Source of the DNA: Harmothoe impar
Taxonomy: Eukaryota; Annelida; Polychaeta; Phyllodocida; Polynoidae
Length of the DNA: 64,000 nt
NCBI GenBank assembly: GCA_947462335.1
Contig: OX381707.1
Location: 37,623,618 to 37,687,617, forward strand
Direction of reading: 5' to 3'
Shown in pieces: positions 13,101 to 20,710 of this stretch (position 1 is the first letter of the stretch; every line of letters starts with the position of its first letter). Below the pieces are notes generated by a model. That model saw nothing but the letters and a program-made list of their open reading frames with translations. It was not told the origin of the DNA and did not search any database. The position numbers and the translations under genes were made by a program.

Positions 13101-13170
13101 TTTAGTCACTGTTCCTATTATTTCTTTACAGGAAAACGGGCGGCTCCTCAAGGATCTCTTCATGGACTAA
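183..13170 (+). CDS. NOS: Nitric oxide synthase, 3' two thirds of the gene (22 exons)
   Basis: NOS makes nitric oxide and citrulline from L-arginine, using NADPH, FAD, FMN, haem and tetrahydrobiopterin. Exons read by eye: 183-274, 742-880, 1531-1670, 2029-2203, 2599-2700, 3765-3959, 4462-4607, 4786-4933, 5598-5702, 5964-6019, 7480-7654, 8211-8307, 8667-8745, 9131-9312, 9884-10017, 10126-10179 (tentative), 10234-10441, 10753-10831, 11264-11406, 11987-12123, 12709-12900, 13132-13170. All join in frame (2,817 nt, about 938 residues plus stop) with GT-AG borders. Domain order is oxygenase ([17 protein letters not shown]), linker, FMN domain (YATETG, STFGSGD), FAD domain (RKYSLASAP) and NADPH domain ([17 protein letters not shown]). 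The 5' exons, including the haem-thiolate cysteine, lie before the window. The protein lacks the C-terminal tail and the autoinhibitory FMN insert, and its calmodulin linker is divergent. The family call is certain; exact borders are predictions. Confidence 0.95.
571..640 (+). repeat. Dispersed intronic repeat, copy 1
   Basis: Contains 'aggcttgaccagatttgaag' and 'agatccagcttagatgtaac'. An inverted copy lies at about 5443-5520 in another NOS intron (seen as the reverse complement of 'caaatctggacaagcctaga'). Confidence 0.6.
742..880 (+). CDS. NOS: NOS exon: oxygenase domain, ITIFPP to [10 protein letters not shown]
   Basis: Encodes [13 protein letters not shown], then [14 protein letters not shown] and [10 protein letters not shown]. 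This matches the classic 'IT(V/I)FP ... VWN.QLI.YAGY ... GDP' stretch of the NOS haem domain. Acceptor cttcag, donor gtaggg, ends in phase 0. Confidence 0.93.
1531..1670 (+). CDS. NOS: NOS exon: oxygenase domain, [12 protein letters not shown]
   Basis: Encodes [20 protein letters not shown] and [15 protein letters not shown], matching the NOS 'LGW..K.G.FDV.PL.LQA.G.DPE.F.IP' block. Acceptor atcag, donor gtatgt; the last two bases start a Glu codon completed by the next exon. Confidence 0.95.
2029..2203 (+). CDS. NOS: NOS exon: arginine-binding segment of the oxygenase domain
   Basis: Encodes [11 protein letters not shown], then [18 protein letters not shown] and QRYNILP. The Glu of GWYMGTE, which binds the guanidinium of L-arginine in known NOS structures, is present, so the oxygenase site looks competent here. 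Donor gtaagt. Confidence 0.96.
2245..2356. mobile_element. 112-bp MITE in a NOS intron
   Basis: Perfect 16-bp terminal inverted repeats, TAGGGACCTTTAGCAA and its complement. An inner pair (cgcagacgta / tacgtctgcg) adds a second hairpin. No coding capacity. Confidence 0.8.
2599..2700 (+). CDS. NOS: NOS exon whose 3' end seeds a 40-bp minisatellite
   Basis: Encodes [20 protein letters not shown] and ends [11 protein letters not shown], matching 'MGL....L.SLWKD.A..E.N.AVL.S(F/Y)Q'. The exon ends in phase 0 at CAG|gtaggt. Its last 30 bases plus the donor are repeated about nine more times downstream. Reading past the first donor meets TGA at 2713, so only the first donor gives a normal product. 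Confidence 0.93.
2669..3062 (+). repeat. 40-bp minisatellite of exon end plus splice donor
   Basis: Unit: about 30 nt of exon 3' end (gttaatgtagcagtgctgta, cagttaccag) followed by gtaggtggag. Donor-like GTAGG sites recur at exact 40-bp steps: 2701, 2741, 2781, 2821, 2861, 2901, 2941, 2981, 3021 and 3061. Middle units look identical; the first intronic unit and the last are diverged. Further decayed units appear at about 3440-3575, beyond a MITE. Confidence 0.97.
3269..3417. mobile_element. Foldback MITE, family CACAC..AGAAAAGTGAGAG, copy 1
   Basis: Starts cacaccctcagaaaagtgag and ends with the imperfect complement; the body is an inverted repeat around gtcattgtcgctaaaacta. Part of the stem (cctgaccctcaggtgaggct) is duplicated in tandem. 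Copy 2 is at 47,112-47,206. Confidence 0.85.
3765..3959 (+). CDS. NOS: NOS exon: pterin and dimer-interface segment
   Basis: Encodes [34 protein letters not shown] and PVFHQEM, the most conserved part of the oxygenase domain; the conserved Trp and PVFHQEM help form the pterin site and dimer interface. The donor CAG|gtggaa is weak. Reading through would add only nine residues before a stop. Confidence 0.94.
3998..4090 (+). mobile_element. Possible tRNA-derived SINE fragment
   Basis: 'tagtctagaggtagagcaac' resembles a pol III A box and 'gaggttcaacccttg' a B box, about 30 bp apart, as in a tRNA-like SINE head. No acceptor stem can be drawn, so it is not a tRNA gene. Confidence 0.4.
4462..4607 (+). 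CDS. NOS: NOS exon: oxygenase-to-reductase linker, first half
   Basis: Begins [10 protein letters not shown], after the tyrosine-rich end of the oxygenase domain, and continues as a Ser/Pro/Lys-rich linker ([17 protein letters not shown], then [11 protein letters not shown]). The calmodulin helix should lie here or early in the next exon, but prolines break the pattern. Acceptor cacag, donor gtaaag. Confidence 0.85.
4786..4933 (+). CDS. NOS: NOS exon: end of linker and start of the FMN domain
   Basis: Encodes [20 protein letters not shown], then [26 protein letters not shown] is the FMN phosphate-binding loop. The stretch before it lacks the dense basic and hydrophobic anchors seen in mammalian calmodulin sites. 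Donor gttagt, phase 0. Confidence 0.93.
5443..5520 (-). repeat. Dispersed intronic repeat, copy 2 (inverted)
   Basis: Reverse-complement partner of the repeat at 571-640, with several mismatches. Together they make a long-range inverted pair within NOS introns. Confidence 0.55.
5598..5702 (+). CDS. NOS: NOS exon: FMN domain, [12 protein letters not shown]
   Basis: Encodes [20 protein letters not shown], then [15 protein letters not shown], the second FMN-binding loop (consensus STFG.GD.P.NG). Phase 0 at both ends; acceptor gcag, donor gtacct. Confidence 0.95.
5964..6019 (+). CDS. NOS: NOS exon: short FMN-domain link
   Basis: Encodes [19 protein letters not shown] in 56 bases. Constitutive mammalian NOS enzymes carry an insert of some 40-50 residues near here (the autoinhibitory loop); this exon leads directly into [10 protein letters not shown] with no insert. 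Acceptor tatag, donor gtaata. A (TA)n tract starts right after the donor. Confidence 0.88.
6029..6093. repeat. (TA)n microsatellite
   Basis: About 32 uninterrupted TA units, ten bases after the donor of the 5964-6019 exon. It abuts the left end of the element at 6092-7103. Confidence 0.98.
6092..7103. mobile_element. Inverted-repeat element between two (TA)n tracts, body rich in GGGAGTC
   Basis: Left end 'tacacacagagaaggatccg' with a nearby ggagtccaggc; right end gcctggactccctt followed by 'ttcttctctgtgtata'. The ends are imperfect inverted repeats. The inner part repeats gggagtc/gactccc in both orientations at least a dozen times. No transposase ORF. Confidence 0.75.
7103..7165. repeat. (TA)n microsatellite
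   Basis: About 29 TA units on the right side of the preceding element. The two tracts look like one TA target split by the insertion, or like tracts carried by the element. Confidence 0.97.
7480..7654 (+). CDS. NOS: NOS exon: FMN domain, [13 protein letters not shown]
   Basis: Encodes [20 protein letters not shown], then [15 protein letters not shown], matching '(V/A)FGLGSS.YP.FC.F' and 'GQE..F..W' at the end of the FMN domain. The first base completes an Arg codon from the previous exon. Donor gtaggt. Confidence 0.95.
7663..7687 (+). repeat. Poly-G run in a NOS intron
   Basis: An uninterrupted run of roughly 24 G immediately after the donor region of the 7480-7654 exon; it could form a G-quadruplex in the pre-mRNA. 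Confidence 0.9.
8211..8307 (+). CDS. NOS: NOS exon: FMN-FAD connecting region
   Basis: Encodes [20 protein letters not shown] then [12 protein letters not shown]. The sequence is weakly conserved, as usual for the hinge between FMN and FAD domains, but frame and phase fit both neighbours. Acceptor gccag, donor gtaagc. Confidence 0.78.
8331..8531 (+). repeat. 110-bp intronic tandem duplication
   Basis: The segment beginning tgacaatt and containing atgttgatgttgca and ttatcacttatccttgttat occurs at 8331 and again at 8441, with small indels. Confidence 0.85.
8667..8745 (+). CDS. NOS: NOS exon: start of the FAD domain
   Basis: Encodes [20 protein letters not shown] then LQTKGTM, matching the 'LH.K.V..A.....NLQ' pattern at the start of NOS FAD domains. 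Acceptor gtccag, donor gtgagt. Confidence 0.85.
9131..9312 (+). CDS. NOS: NOS exon: FAD domain, [13 protein letters not shown]
   Basis: Encodes [11 protein letters not shown], then [20 protein letters not shown]. The 'Y.PGDH..I.P.N' motif is typical of the connecting/FAD region of diflavin reductases. Ends one base into a codon; donor gtatgt. Confidence 0.94.
9884..10017 (+). CDS. NOS: NOS exon: FAD domain, [17 protein letters not shown]
   Basis: Encodes [20 protein letters not shown], then [12 protein letters not shown] and FLQQLLKHG, matching 'LP...(L/I)..A..Y.(L/F)D(I/L)..P'. Acceptor gtaaag. I place the donor at 10018 (gtgact), which ends the exon in phase 0. Confidence 0.85.
10126..10179 (+). 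CDS. NOS: Tentative 54-nt NOS exon in the FAD domain
   Basis: Acceptor aacag and a weak donor (gtggcc) bracket 18 in-frame codons, [18 protein letters not shown]. Phase is 0 on both sides, so it may be included or skipped without a frameshift. With it, the distance between LQQLL and the LEDYE block matches other NOS proteins to within about two residues; without it some 16-18 residues are missing. Too short to identify by sequence alone. Confidence 0.5.
10234..10441 (+). CDS. NOS: NOS exon: FAD-binding RKYSLASAP
   Basis: Encodes [37 protein letters not shown] and [14 protein letters not shown]. RxYS is the FAD phosphate-binding motif of the ferredoxin-NADP reductase fold; mammalian NOS usually has R(Y/F)YSISSS. 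Acceptor tgcag, donor gtaagt. Confidence 0.95.
10753..10831 (+). CDS. NOS: NOS exon: GLTTGFLTG segment of the FAD domain
   Basis: Encodes [20 protein letters not shown], then LHCSFIP. This aligns with 'H.GVCS.WLN.....D.V.CF(V/I)R', but the GVCS cysteine is Thr here. Acceptor ttcag, donor gtgagt. Confidence 0.88.
11264..11406 (+). CDS. NOS: NOS exon: NADPH pyrophosphate loop
   Basis: Encodes [20 protein letters not shown], then [14 protein letters not shown]. In most diflavin reductases the loop is GPGTG(I/V)APFRSF; here GP is replaced by AQ. Acceptor gacag, donor gtgagt. Confidence 0.95.
11987..12123 (+). CDS. NOS: NOS exon: FYGCR and AFSRD, NADPH domain
   Basis: Encodes [20 protein letters not shown] and [24 protein letters not shown] and SR....PK are conserved catalytic and 2'-phosphate-binding segments. 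Acceptor ttccag, donor gttggt, phase 0. Confidence 0.95.
12490..12570 (+). pseudogene. Broken duplicates of the start of the next NOS exon
   Basis: 'gtgtacgtgcagggcctggt' (about 12,495) resembles the exon start acatacgtgcaagacctgtt (12,709), and 'ctgcagacatacgtgcagag' (about 12,539) repeats its acceptor and first codons. They sit 170-215 bp upstream of the real exon and soon lose the frame. Confidence 0.7.
12709..12900 (+). CDS. NOS: NOS exon: YVQD and YYCGD, NADPH domain
   Basis: Encodes [27 protein letters not shown] and NYIHNMI. YVQD and (Y/V)CGD are hallmark NADPH-site motifs of NOS and P450 reductase. Two broken copies of this exon's 5' end lie in the preceding intron. Acceptor ctgcag, donor gtatgt. 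Confidence 0.95.
13132..13170 (+). CDS. NOS: NOS last coding exon, ending just after the FAD-shielding aromatic
   Basis: After a good acceptor (tctttacag) it encodes [12 protein letters not shown] and TAA. It aligns with 'RYHEDIFG' of classical NOS, and the Phe matches the aromatic residue stacked on FAD. Classical NOS continues for roughly 20-40 residues as a regulatory tail; this one stops two residues later, as P450 reductase does (..DVWS). Confidence 0.88.
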   Translation, partial: ENGRLLKDLFMD

Positions 13171-14090
13171 AGTCAATATAACTGAACTCGTCAGCAAAGT
13201 TGATAACAAAGATGACAAGTGCAGGCTTACTACAACAGAATATGTGCCGTGCTGGACTGCTATTCAGGTCGTTATACGGGCAATAAGGAACCAACTTCTA
13301 TGGACAAAAGAGAGTGCATTGTGCCTTCTGATAATGGAAAAAGAAAATTTACGTTGGTTATGTCATCTACTTTATTCTATCTCTTATGTTATGATCAGTT
13401 TCCATAGCTACATTAGTTTCCAGAGTGTTTTTCTTTTACTTTTATCATGACATCTTCACACCCAAAAAAGAAAGTAATGGTATACTACAACGTTGGCTAA
13501 GATGTAATAGTTCTAAATCTATTGATATGATACTAAATGATGATTGATAGTTTAGAATGCATATTGAAAAGATTATTTGAGGCATTGGGAGCTTAGTAGA
13601 TCATACATGTGTCTATATATTGACACCGAAATAGAAAGCTTTTTGGACCAGATTCTTATCCATACAAATAATTGTAGGTAGTAGTAGACACAAGAACCTA
13701 AATAGATATTGAATATTTCAAATGATAGAAAGGTATCACTGCTATGGGGCACTGTGTATGCAATTGCATAGGACAAGGGATGTGCTATACATTGTGTTGA
13801 TGTGCTAATAATGATAATATAGATTGCCAAAGAGTTATTAGATATGCAAGATTTTTCTCTGCTGGAGTGGAATAGAACTGTTGTACTTTTAATGATGTTA
13901 TGATATATTTAGGAAAGTTGACCAAAGCCATAGGAATTATTGCTTTTTGTTGTTGTTGCTGAAGCTGTTGAAACTATCACATGTATTGCTAAGGAAATAA
14001 ACATTTAGCAGACTGTTTAGATCACCTAATGAAGGCTAATTCAGCCGAAAACGTAGGTATATGTATCCAGAAATAAAAACATCATTTTTG
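13171..14090 (+). other. Probable NOS 3' untranslated region with polyadenylation signals
   Basis: AT-rich noncoding DNA follows the stop. AATAAA hexamers occur near 13,995 (gaaataaacatt) and 14,073 (gaaataaaaaca). I see no further coding exon. The true cleavage site needs transcript data. Confidence 0.55.
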
Positions 14091-14099
14091 TCATCGACA

Positions 14100-14968
14100 C
14101 CAAACTTTTGTTGTTGTAGTTGTGCTTTAATTAATACATATATAATTTAGTATACATGTATATGGATTTTAAAAACAGTGAAAATGCCTGTAGCTAGGAA
14201 ACGCTCTGATGGACAATAAGATGAATGATACCACTAAAACCCCCAGGTGAATCATTGGCATGAATGTATCAATAAAAATGCTCTATGACACTGTTAAACC
14301 TGCCTTGTTAGGAAAATAACACTTGGAATGTTTGTTGCTAGGGAGTCATGTGATGGGGAGCATTGTAAAGTATGTCTATGGAACCCATGAGATAAATTTA
14401 GTAAGGTTAGGTATTGGTAAACTGGTCAAATAGGACATATTTAGGGCCGTTGTTAATAACAGAATGTCATGTGATTACCATAATCTACCCAAAATGACCA
14501 CAAAAATGCTTGTCAGTGAAGGAATCTGACTAAAACCTTGGCTAATTTAGTCTGGAAATAGAGTTTATAAATAGTCTACATTGCCACTAAGAAGAAATAA
14601 TTATAGGTGGACAAAATACATAAAATGCATAATAGGCATCCCTGAATGAATACATTCAATTTGTTGCATCTTGGCTGCTGGATCTGTAATTAACTTGGCT
14701 TTTCCTGATTGGCATAATTATTATTATTTATCATGAACAACACAACAACGCCTTAAGCATCACACACGAGCAAGGAATGAAATCAATGTGGTGCGCGGAA
14801 GACCCGTCCCCTAGGGACGATTACACAAGTGCTCCCTAATGAAATAACAATAAGAAGAACCCATGACCCTTTTGTTTGTTAGACCCTACAACATACTGGT
14901 ACCGGTAGACCTTCCACCTGGGACAAACCGAGTCTGGCTTGGCCCATTCAATGGGGACTATACATTAT
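14100..14968. other. Intergenic, no gene seen
   Basis: AT-rich DNA between the NOS 3' end and the palindrome at 14,969. No exon-like ORF, RNA gene or repeat that I can name. Confidence 0.6.
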
Positions 14969-15033
14969 AGGTGTACCTCAGTTTAGTTTGCCAAATTATA
15001 GTATAATTTGGCAAACTAAACTGAGGTACACCT
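14969..15033. repeat. Perfect palindrome, 32-bp arms, 1-bp spacer
   Basis: The left arm (14969-15000) begins aggtgtacctcagttta and ends ccaaattata. The right arm (15002-15033) is its exact complement around a single G at 15001. It would extrude as a 32-bp hairpin and has no coding capacity; probably a very short foldback element. Confidence 0.97.
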
Positions 15034-15845
15034 GTGATCCTAATTGAAACTGCATGGGGATGGGCCTCTGTCGCATAATTGGAGCCCAGTTGGGGTTCAA
15101 TGTTAGTCTCGAAGAACAAAATTAAAGACTAAAGAACACTATTTTGTACGGGGTACCTGGTGTTTAAGCAGTTACCGCTGGAATGAGCAAAATTCAAAGT
15201 GAAGTGCTCTTTTATAGTGGCTGACATGTGACCTATATTGACCAATCAGGGCCAAGTGAGTGGCACTGGTTTGTTGACAGAAGAGTGGTTTCCATACCGA
15301 TCTGGATACCGGGCTTCTGATTGGTCCTCCATCCACAGTGGGATTAATATGAGGAACTGGCGGTTTCACCTTAGGGGATCTTCAGACTGCATTTGAAATA
15401 AATTAATTTAAATTAGTTTGGCAGGCCAAATAAATTTAAAATTAATCTAAGGCGGTACTGCATCCACTGGGGGTGCAGAGGGGATTTTTTGGTGGTAGAA
15501 AAAAAGTTTTTTTCAGGGTCCAAAAATTCCTCAAAAATCACACTACATTTAATAGGCCTAGGTGGGTCTATTTTATGTAGGGGGATTTTTGTCTCTTGAC
15601 TTAGAGTCAAGTGGGGATCCTCGAAATTGTAGGTAGTGGGCCTATAATTTTAAGGATCAGTTGGGCGGTCTATGAGAAATATACGTGTATATTTCTGCCA
15701 TGTCAGTTTTTCAAATCTCAACGAGAGATAAGCACTATAAACAAATATTGGGACGGGGGGTCCGGGAAAAGGCCCTTTCGGGTAATCTTGGTTAGTTGTA
15801 CGTGGCAACCACCCAGTTCTCCCGTCCACTCCTATTTGGGTGTCA
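15034..15845. other. Intergenic stretch downstream of the Penelope-like ORF
   Basis: May include the 3' region of the (-)-strand Penelope-like element. The motif 'gactaaagaacac' occurs at about 15,127 and again at about 16,689, on either side of the ORF, a possible trace of the element's terminal repeats. Nothing else recognised. Confidence 0.4.
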
Positions 15846-16727
15846 TCAATGGACTAGAGGGTCAGCCACATTTAGGCCTAGGGGGGCGTTTGTGTGTAAC
15901 CTCTGAATCCAATTATACTCAATCAAATTCCGCAGGTACTTGGCCCTATCAGATTTTGAAGCAGCATGTATAAAGTCAAGCACAGTGATGGTCGTGTCTC
16001 TGTGTTTGGACTCTTGGCCTCTTTGTGAGCAAGAATTCATGTGTCTAGAGACAGCACTTTTTTCAAACTCTTTTCTCTTAATTTTTCCATGATGGTCGGA
16101 AAAACGGGTCTTTATGGCATTTTCTGTCTGGCCGACGTACTGTATGCCACAAATTTTGCAGGTGATGCAGTAAATTAAATTTGTGCTGGAGCAGCACACA
16201 TTATATTTACTGGTGTACTCCCGGCCAGTGACAGTGCACTTAATTTTGCCACTTTTGTCGATCTGGGGACAATAGTTGCATTTGGGCCAGGACAGACACC
16301 TGTTTTTGTTGGGCCTAGGCTTTAAGGGTTCCTCAGGTCTCAACTTAGCTCTCACAAGAAGGTCCCTCAGGCTTTTTGGGCGCCGGTGGGACATCCTGAA
16401 ACCTTTGCTATGGATTTCCCTGGTGCTACAGGATCCTCCCAGCATGTCCCAGTTTTTCATGGCTATCTTGTGTATCGCATTAAAGCCGGGAATGTAGGTT
16501 GACACCAAAAATGTGGTGTTTTCCAATTTCCGATTTTTAATGGATTTAATCTCAAGTAGAGAGGCGCGGTCTCTCTGGCAGGCTTTATAGAAAGCCTGAC
16601 CCACATGAGATGGACTGTATCCCCGTCTGACAAAGTGTCTCCCTCTGTGGATGCAGTGTCTGATGAAATTGGCATCATCAGAACAAAGACTAAAGAACAC
16701 AATAACCAAGGAATGGTTTGGTTCCAA
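15846..16727 (-). pseudogene. Penelope-like retroelement remnant with GIY-YIG endonuclease
   Basis: A 293-codon open frame on the - strand. Its first part (SDDANFIRHC to FVRRGYSPSHVGQAFYKACQ and RASLLE) resembles the region after the reverse transcriptase in Penelope-like elements. The second half carries cysteine pairs (CLSWPKCNYC), then LIYCITCKICGIQYVGQT, TRFSDHHGKI, and a final LIEYNWIQRLHTNAPLGLN. That is a GIY-YIG nuclease with its Tyr, Arg and Glu in place. Penelope-like elements use it for target cleavage. The reverse-transcriptase part is absent and the 5' end breaks near 16,690, so this is a truncated copy although its frame is open. It could still be a domesticated nuclease. Confidence 0.82.
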
Positions 16728-16810
16728 ATCTCAATAAGCGTCTTTTCCCAAAAGGAGATGTGAATAGCTGACAACGCTATAATAAATTGAGGGTTGTTAT
16801 TCGCTACCAT

Positions 16811-19749
16811 AGCTTAAATTTCTCTGTGCTTTTATTTTTTCATTTCAACCAAACAATTGAATGACTGGGAGTTTCAATTGTATGTAACCAAAAGTTTGTG
16901 CTTATTGGACTCGTATAACATACATGTTTTACATGCTAGGTATGTGGTTTCCATCTGTAGATACAACATGTGGCCGGGTGGGTTCTGAGACCACATCCAC
17001 GAGGGTATGTTGTCATGGAAACCAGTCACATTAAGGCCCATACATTGACCTCGGTGTTTTACATGAATATGGAAACAAAATCAAAATAGCAGTGACATAA
17101 AAATACCTTAGATTGTAAGAGCTGTACCCCAATATAATATCCAAATCAGTGAAATATATATCACAGCAGTGCCATCTGCAGTCTTTCGCATAAGCCGTTG
17201 TCCAAGTCTTTATAACAGAGAATTGGTTTGTAAGAAAGCAATTCTGGTGTAGTGGATAAATGAATAAGTATATGCAAATATAATTCTCTATCCTTTATCC
17301 CTTTCCCTGCTGGCCTTGAAAAATGTCATTTGGGACTTAACCACCGGCCCTATGCCATGGGAATATGCAATTTTGCAAGTATGTGGTCCCTGGGACGGTG
17401 GCTAAGGAGTAAAATAAGTTGTATTGGAGACAGAATTTACACATTTTTGATAAGGGGACGTAGTAATTATGTTAAATATTTTTGGATTCATTCAAAAATT
17501 TGTATTCTTTGTTTCATAGCAGGAGCTGTAATTTAGTGGTACTGCTGCCCTAGGGTAGCAATTTTGCTGCCCAATGGCAGCAGCGGTTTTTCAAGGGTAT
17601 TTTAGATGCTGCCCAGTGGCATTAGCGGCCCTTAAAGGGTTATACATAGTAAAGACAACCATTCAAACACAGTCTGTTCCGTAGAAATACACACTGAGTC
17701 ATTAATTAGTTAATTATAGGAATCCTAACCCATCATCGTAGCTAAAAGAATGACCGTCATTATCTTACAAGTGGCAAATTCTTTGTCAATCTTTTCAACG
17801 GCTTCGGTGGTAAACTCGCCAAAACACAATTGATAAATATGCATGCCCTTAACTAATTTGATGTTTTGCTTCATTGATACTTCTATTTTTTCCTGTACTT
17901 TTCATGTCCCTAATTTTATGGACAATTCCCGTCAACAATCTGCCACATGAAGGAACAGTGTACTGTTCTTTATAACATTGTCCCATTATATAAAAGGCTG
18001 CGAGTCCTATATCAGACAGTGGATTGGTCAAATCTTTTGTTTTGGGGTTGAAAATTATCTAGACTAGTGAACACCACATGAATATTGAGACACGAACCTG
18101 AACCTCACCCGTCATTAAGCGGATGTCATTGCCCTGACTGACATCCAACCATCCGTGCTCCGTGACTAAACGACACAGATAAAAGGACCCCGAACTCTGG
18201 AAGACTCCCATCTATACTAAACCACATTTAAGTGACTTACAAAAGTAACCATCCATGAGTGATACTTATACACAATTGTTATTATAATTGATAATAATAA
18301 TTTCATACTGTTTTCCTGAAAGACTACATCAAGACTTGAAGGTCCCTATCAAGTCCCTATTACTTGATGAAACATAAGAAATTTCCTATAAATAACATCA
18401 TATCACACAACCTGTACTTTATATATGTAAAAGAACACTCCACCCATACACTGGGTGAAAATGGACCATGTCAATCTAGTAACCACTTGCGGTAACTAAA
18501 TTTAATAAGAAATGACCCCTTTTGGGGTCCAAGGGACTACTATAGCACAAATGTGTAATAGAAAAATGACTCTCCATTATATATATGATGGTATATTTTT
18601 TCTACATTTTATTTTGTATGTACTATATTATCTGACATCTTCGGAGGAGCGTATATTTTATATGAGAAGTGTCAATAAACCTATTTAAAAAACACCAACA
18701 AGATTTACCAAAAGTAAAGGCATGTGGTAGTAAAAGGAGTAAGAATTGTAATTCACACCAAAGAAAGGAACAACCCAGAACATGGTCATCAATTATTCTC
18801 CTTTCCTGCTGCAATTCACAGTGTTGCCACACCTTATTCACACCTACAGTGAGGTGTGGGATGCATAGGGACTTCCTACTGAATGTTATTACACCTCCAA
18901 GGGGATGGACATCATACTCAAACAACATTGACAAATATATCTAAATGTTTTATGTGTAGAACAGTTAGGAATTCTGATACTGCCCAATGGAAGAAGGGAG
19001 CAATTCCGGAATTGCCCTGCGCAGTTCCGGAATTGTACATGGGCAATTCCGGAACTGAGCTGGTTCCTATTCTGCGCCTGACATATACATTGTAAAGATA
19101 CTTCTGCACATTACCGTCCTGGAGGTAGGCTAATAAAATATCATTGTCTAAGGAATAACTATGAATAAAATAGGCTGGGGTGTTTTTGGTCCACGTGGTG
19201 TCTATAATATCCTGCATAACTATGTACTTTTTGTAAATTATAATGTCGTTTTTACTCCTCTAGATGGTCTGCAAAATCTATACATTATCCCCATCTTTAT
19301 GAATCAGACCCTTGTTTACGTAATTCATGTTCCCCTTTCTTCCCATCATTATCAGAAATATATACATGTCGGATTTCACCAAGCCTGTAATAAAAGGCGA
19401 TGCATTTGTAAAATCGCCAACTCGAGTAAGCTATGGTGTTTGCTAGATAACTGTTTCAGATGAAATACTCCAGATGGCGCCAAGGCCTGCCCAGGAGGGG
19501 ATGTCTGCTTTTTCATACACAAGACACTACTACTACTACTAGTGGTACTAGAGTAAGAAGCCCATTGGTCTAGTCAAAATTTAATATCATAAGCCACAAT
19601 AATCTACAGCTATACAGTTCCTGTCACCCACCTCCGTCATGTGAAGGTTTTACATAAATGATACATATAATCTGGTAGATGAGAAGGTCAGACTAAAGAA
19701 CCAACAGTGATGTAGCATAAACATACTGTGGCCAGGTGAGGGAAAACAT
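16811..19749. other. Intergenic, no gene seen
   Basis: AT-rich anonymous DNA. Items noted: a GTTGTCATGGAAAC X-box-like motif at 17,009; a gctgccc-rich patch at 17,540-17,630; three CCGGAATTG-type palindromes at 19,001-19,057. Confidence 0.5.
19001..19057. promoter_or_regulatory. Three evenly spaced TTCCGGAA palindromes
   Basis: caattccggaattg (19001), agttccggaattg (19023) and gcaattccggaactg (19043) lie about 21 bp apart, two helical turns. TTCCGGAA contains two inverted ETS cores (CCGGAA). No nearby gene is apparent. Confidence 0.4.
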
Positions 19750-20377
19750 GCCTCCAGGGGGGAAATGGCTTTTCAAAGTTTATGTTTCAGGCTTTAAAAT
19801 GAGATATCTTGAGCTAAATTTTCCCAAGTCGTTTTGCTGTAACTGCTTGTCAAACCGGGGTTGGTGTATACAACTGAAAATGGCAAATAAGCTCGATATA
19901 AACCCACTCTATCCTATTATGAACACTAATAATGCAAAAAATAGAGTTTTGTTGAAAAGAAACCCAAAGACATTTGATGTTTTTTTCATAAAATTGGTTC
20001 TAGGGGGAATTTATGAGGTCTGTTTTTGATTCTTGTGTTTTTGATTTTTGTGGGTTTTGGCCCACATATTATACCATGTTCCTTGTGAAATTTTCAAAAA
20101 CATTTGTGGCAAAAAATTCCCATTTGGAATAATGGAGTGTTTCCATGGCAACCAGAAATTGTCATAAGTGTCAATTTTCCATGTTTCCATGGCAACAAAT
20201 GTTCCTTTTGCGTTCTAAAAATGGAAATTTCCAGTGGAGATGGAATACTTCTAAGCATATATCACTGGATTCCCGATGAAAAATTGGTCTAAAGCATTTT
20301 TTGGTATATTTTTCAGTGTTTTACCCATAAACTGCCTCCTAGTGGCCAAAACCAGTACTAAAAATCCCCCCTGGAGG
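19750..20377. mobile_element. Putative 630-bp inverted-repeat element containing two X-boxes
   Basis: Bounded by cctccaggggggaaa and tttttccc-type complement tcccccctggagg (20365-20377). The inside is AT-rich with no supported ORF. Two identical GTTTCCATGGCAAC motifs lie at 20,139 and 20,183. Confidence 0.45.
20139..20196. promoter_or_regulatory. Pair of RFX X-box-like motifs
   Basis: GTTTCCATGGCAAC occurs at 20139-20152 and 20183-20196. It differs by one base from the palindromic X-box GTTGCCATGGCAAC bound by RFX factors. Binding is inferred, not shown. Confidence 0.4.
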
Positions 20378-20710
20378 TACGTTTCCCCCCGATGGCCCAC
20401 ATATTATACCATGATCAACAATGAATGATGAGGATGAACCAAGGGAGATGAACCTGTAAACATGGGACTTATTTCCCTTGAGCACTGTGTATTCGGTAAG
20501 ATAATTCCTGCAAGTCGTACAGGTTGTGACTAATGTTTTAAGCAGAAGAAGTATTAAATGTATAATGTTTAATAAGATAGATGTATGGTGAAGTTGCGTC
20601 TTTATTATGTAATTAATACCAATGTGACATAATAGGTGGTGTACCAATTATTGTCACAGGAAAGTTGAAGTTTTCCAATTCTAACCGGCTGTATATGACA
20701 CAATATATGT

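Noticed and set aside
16463..16810. 115-codon - strand frame overlapping the Penelope-like ORF
   Set aside because: A different register of the same DNA; the frame at 15,846-16,727 carries the recognisable GIY-YIG motifs.
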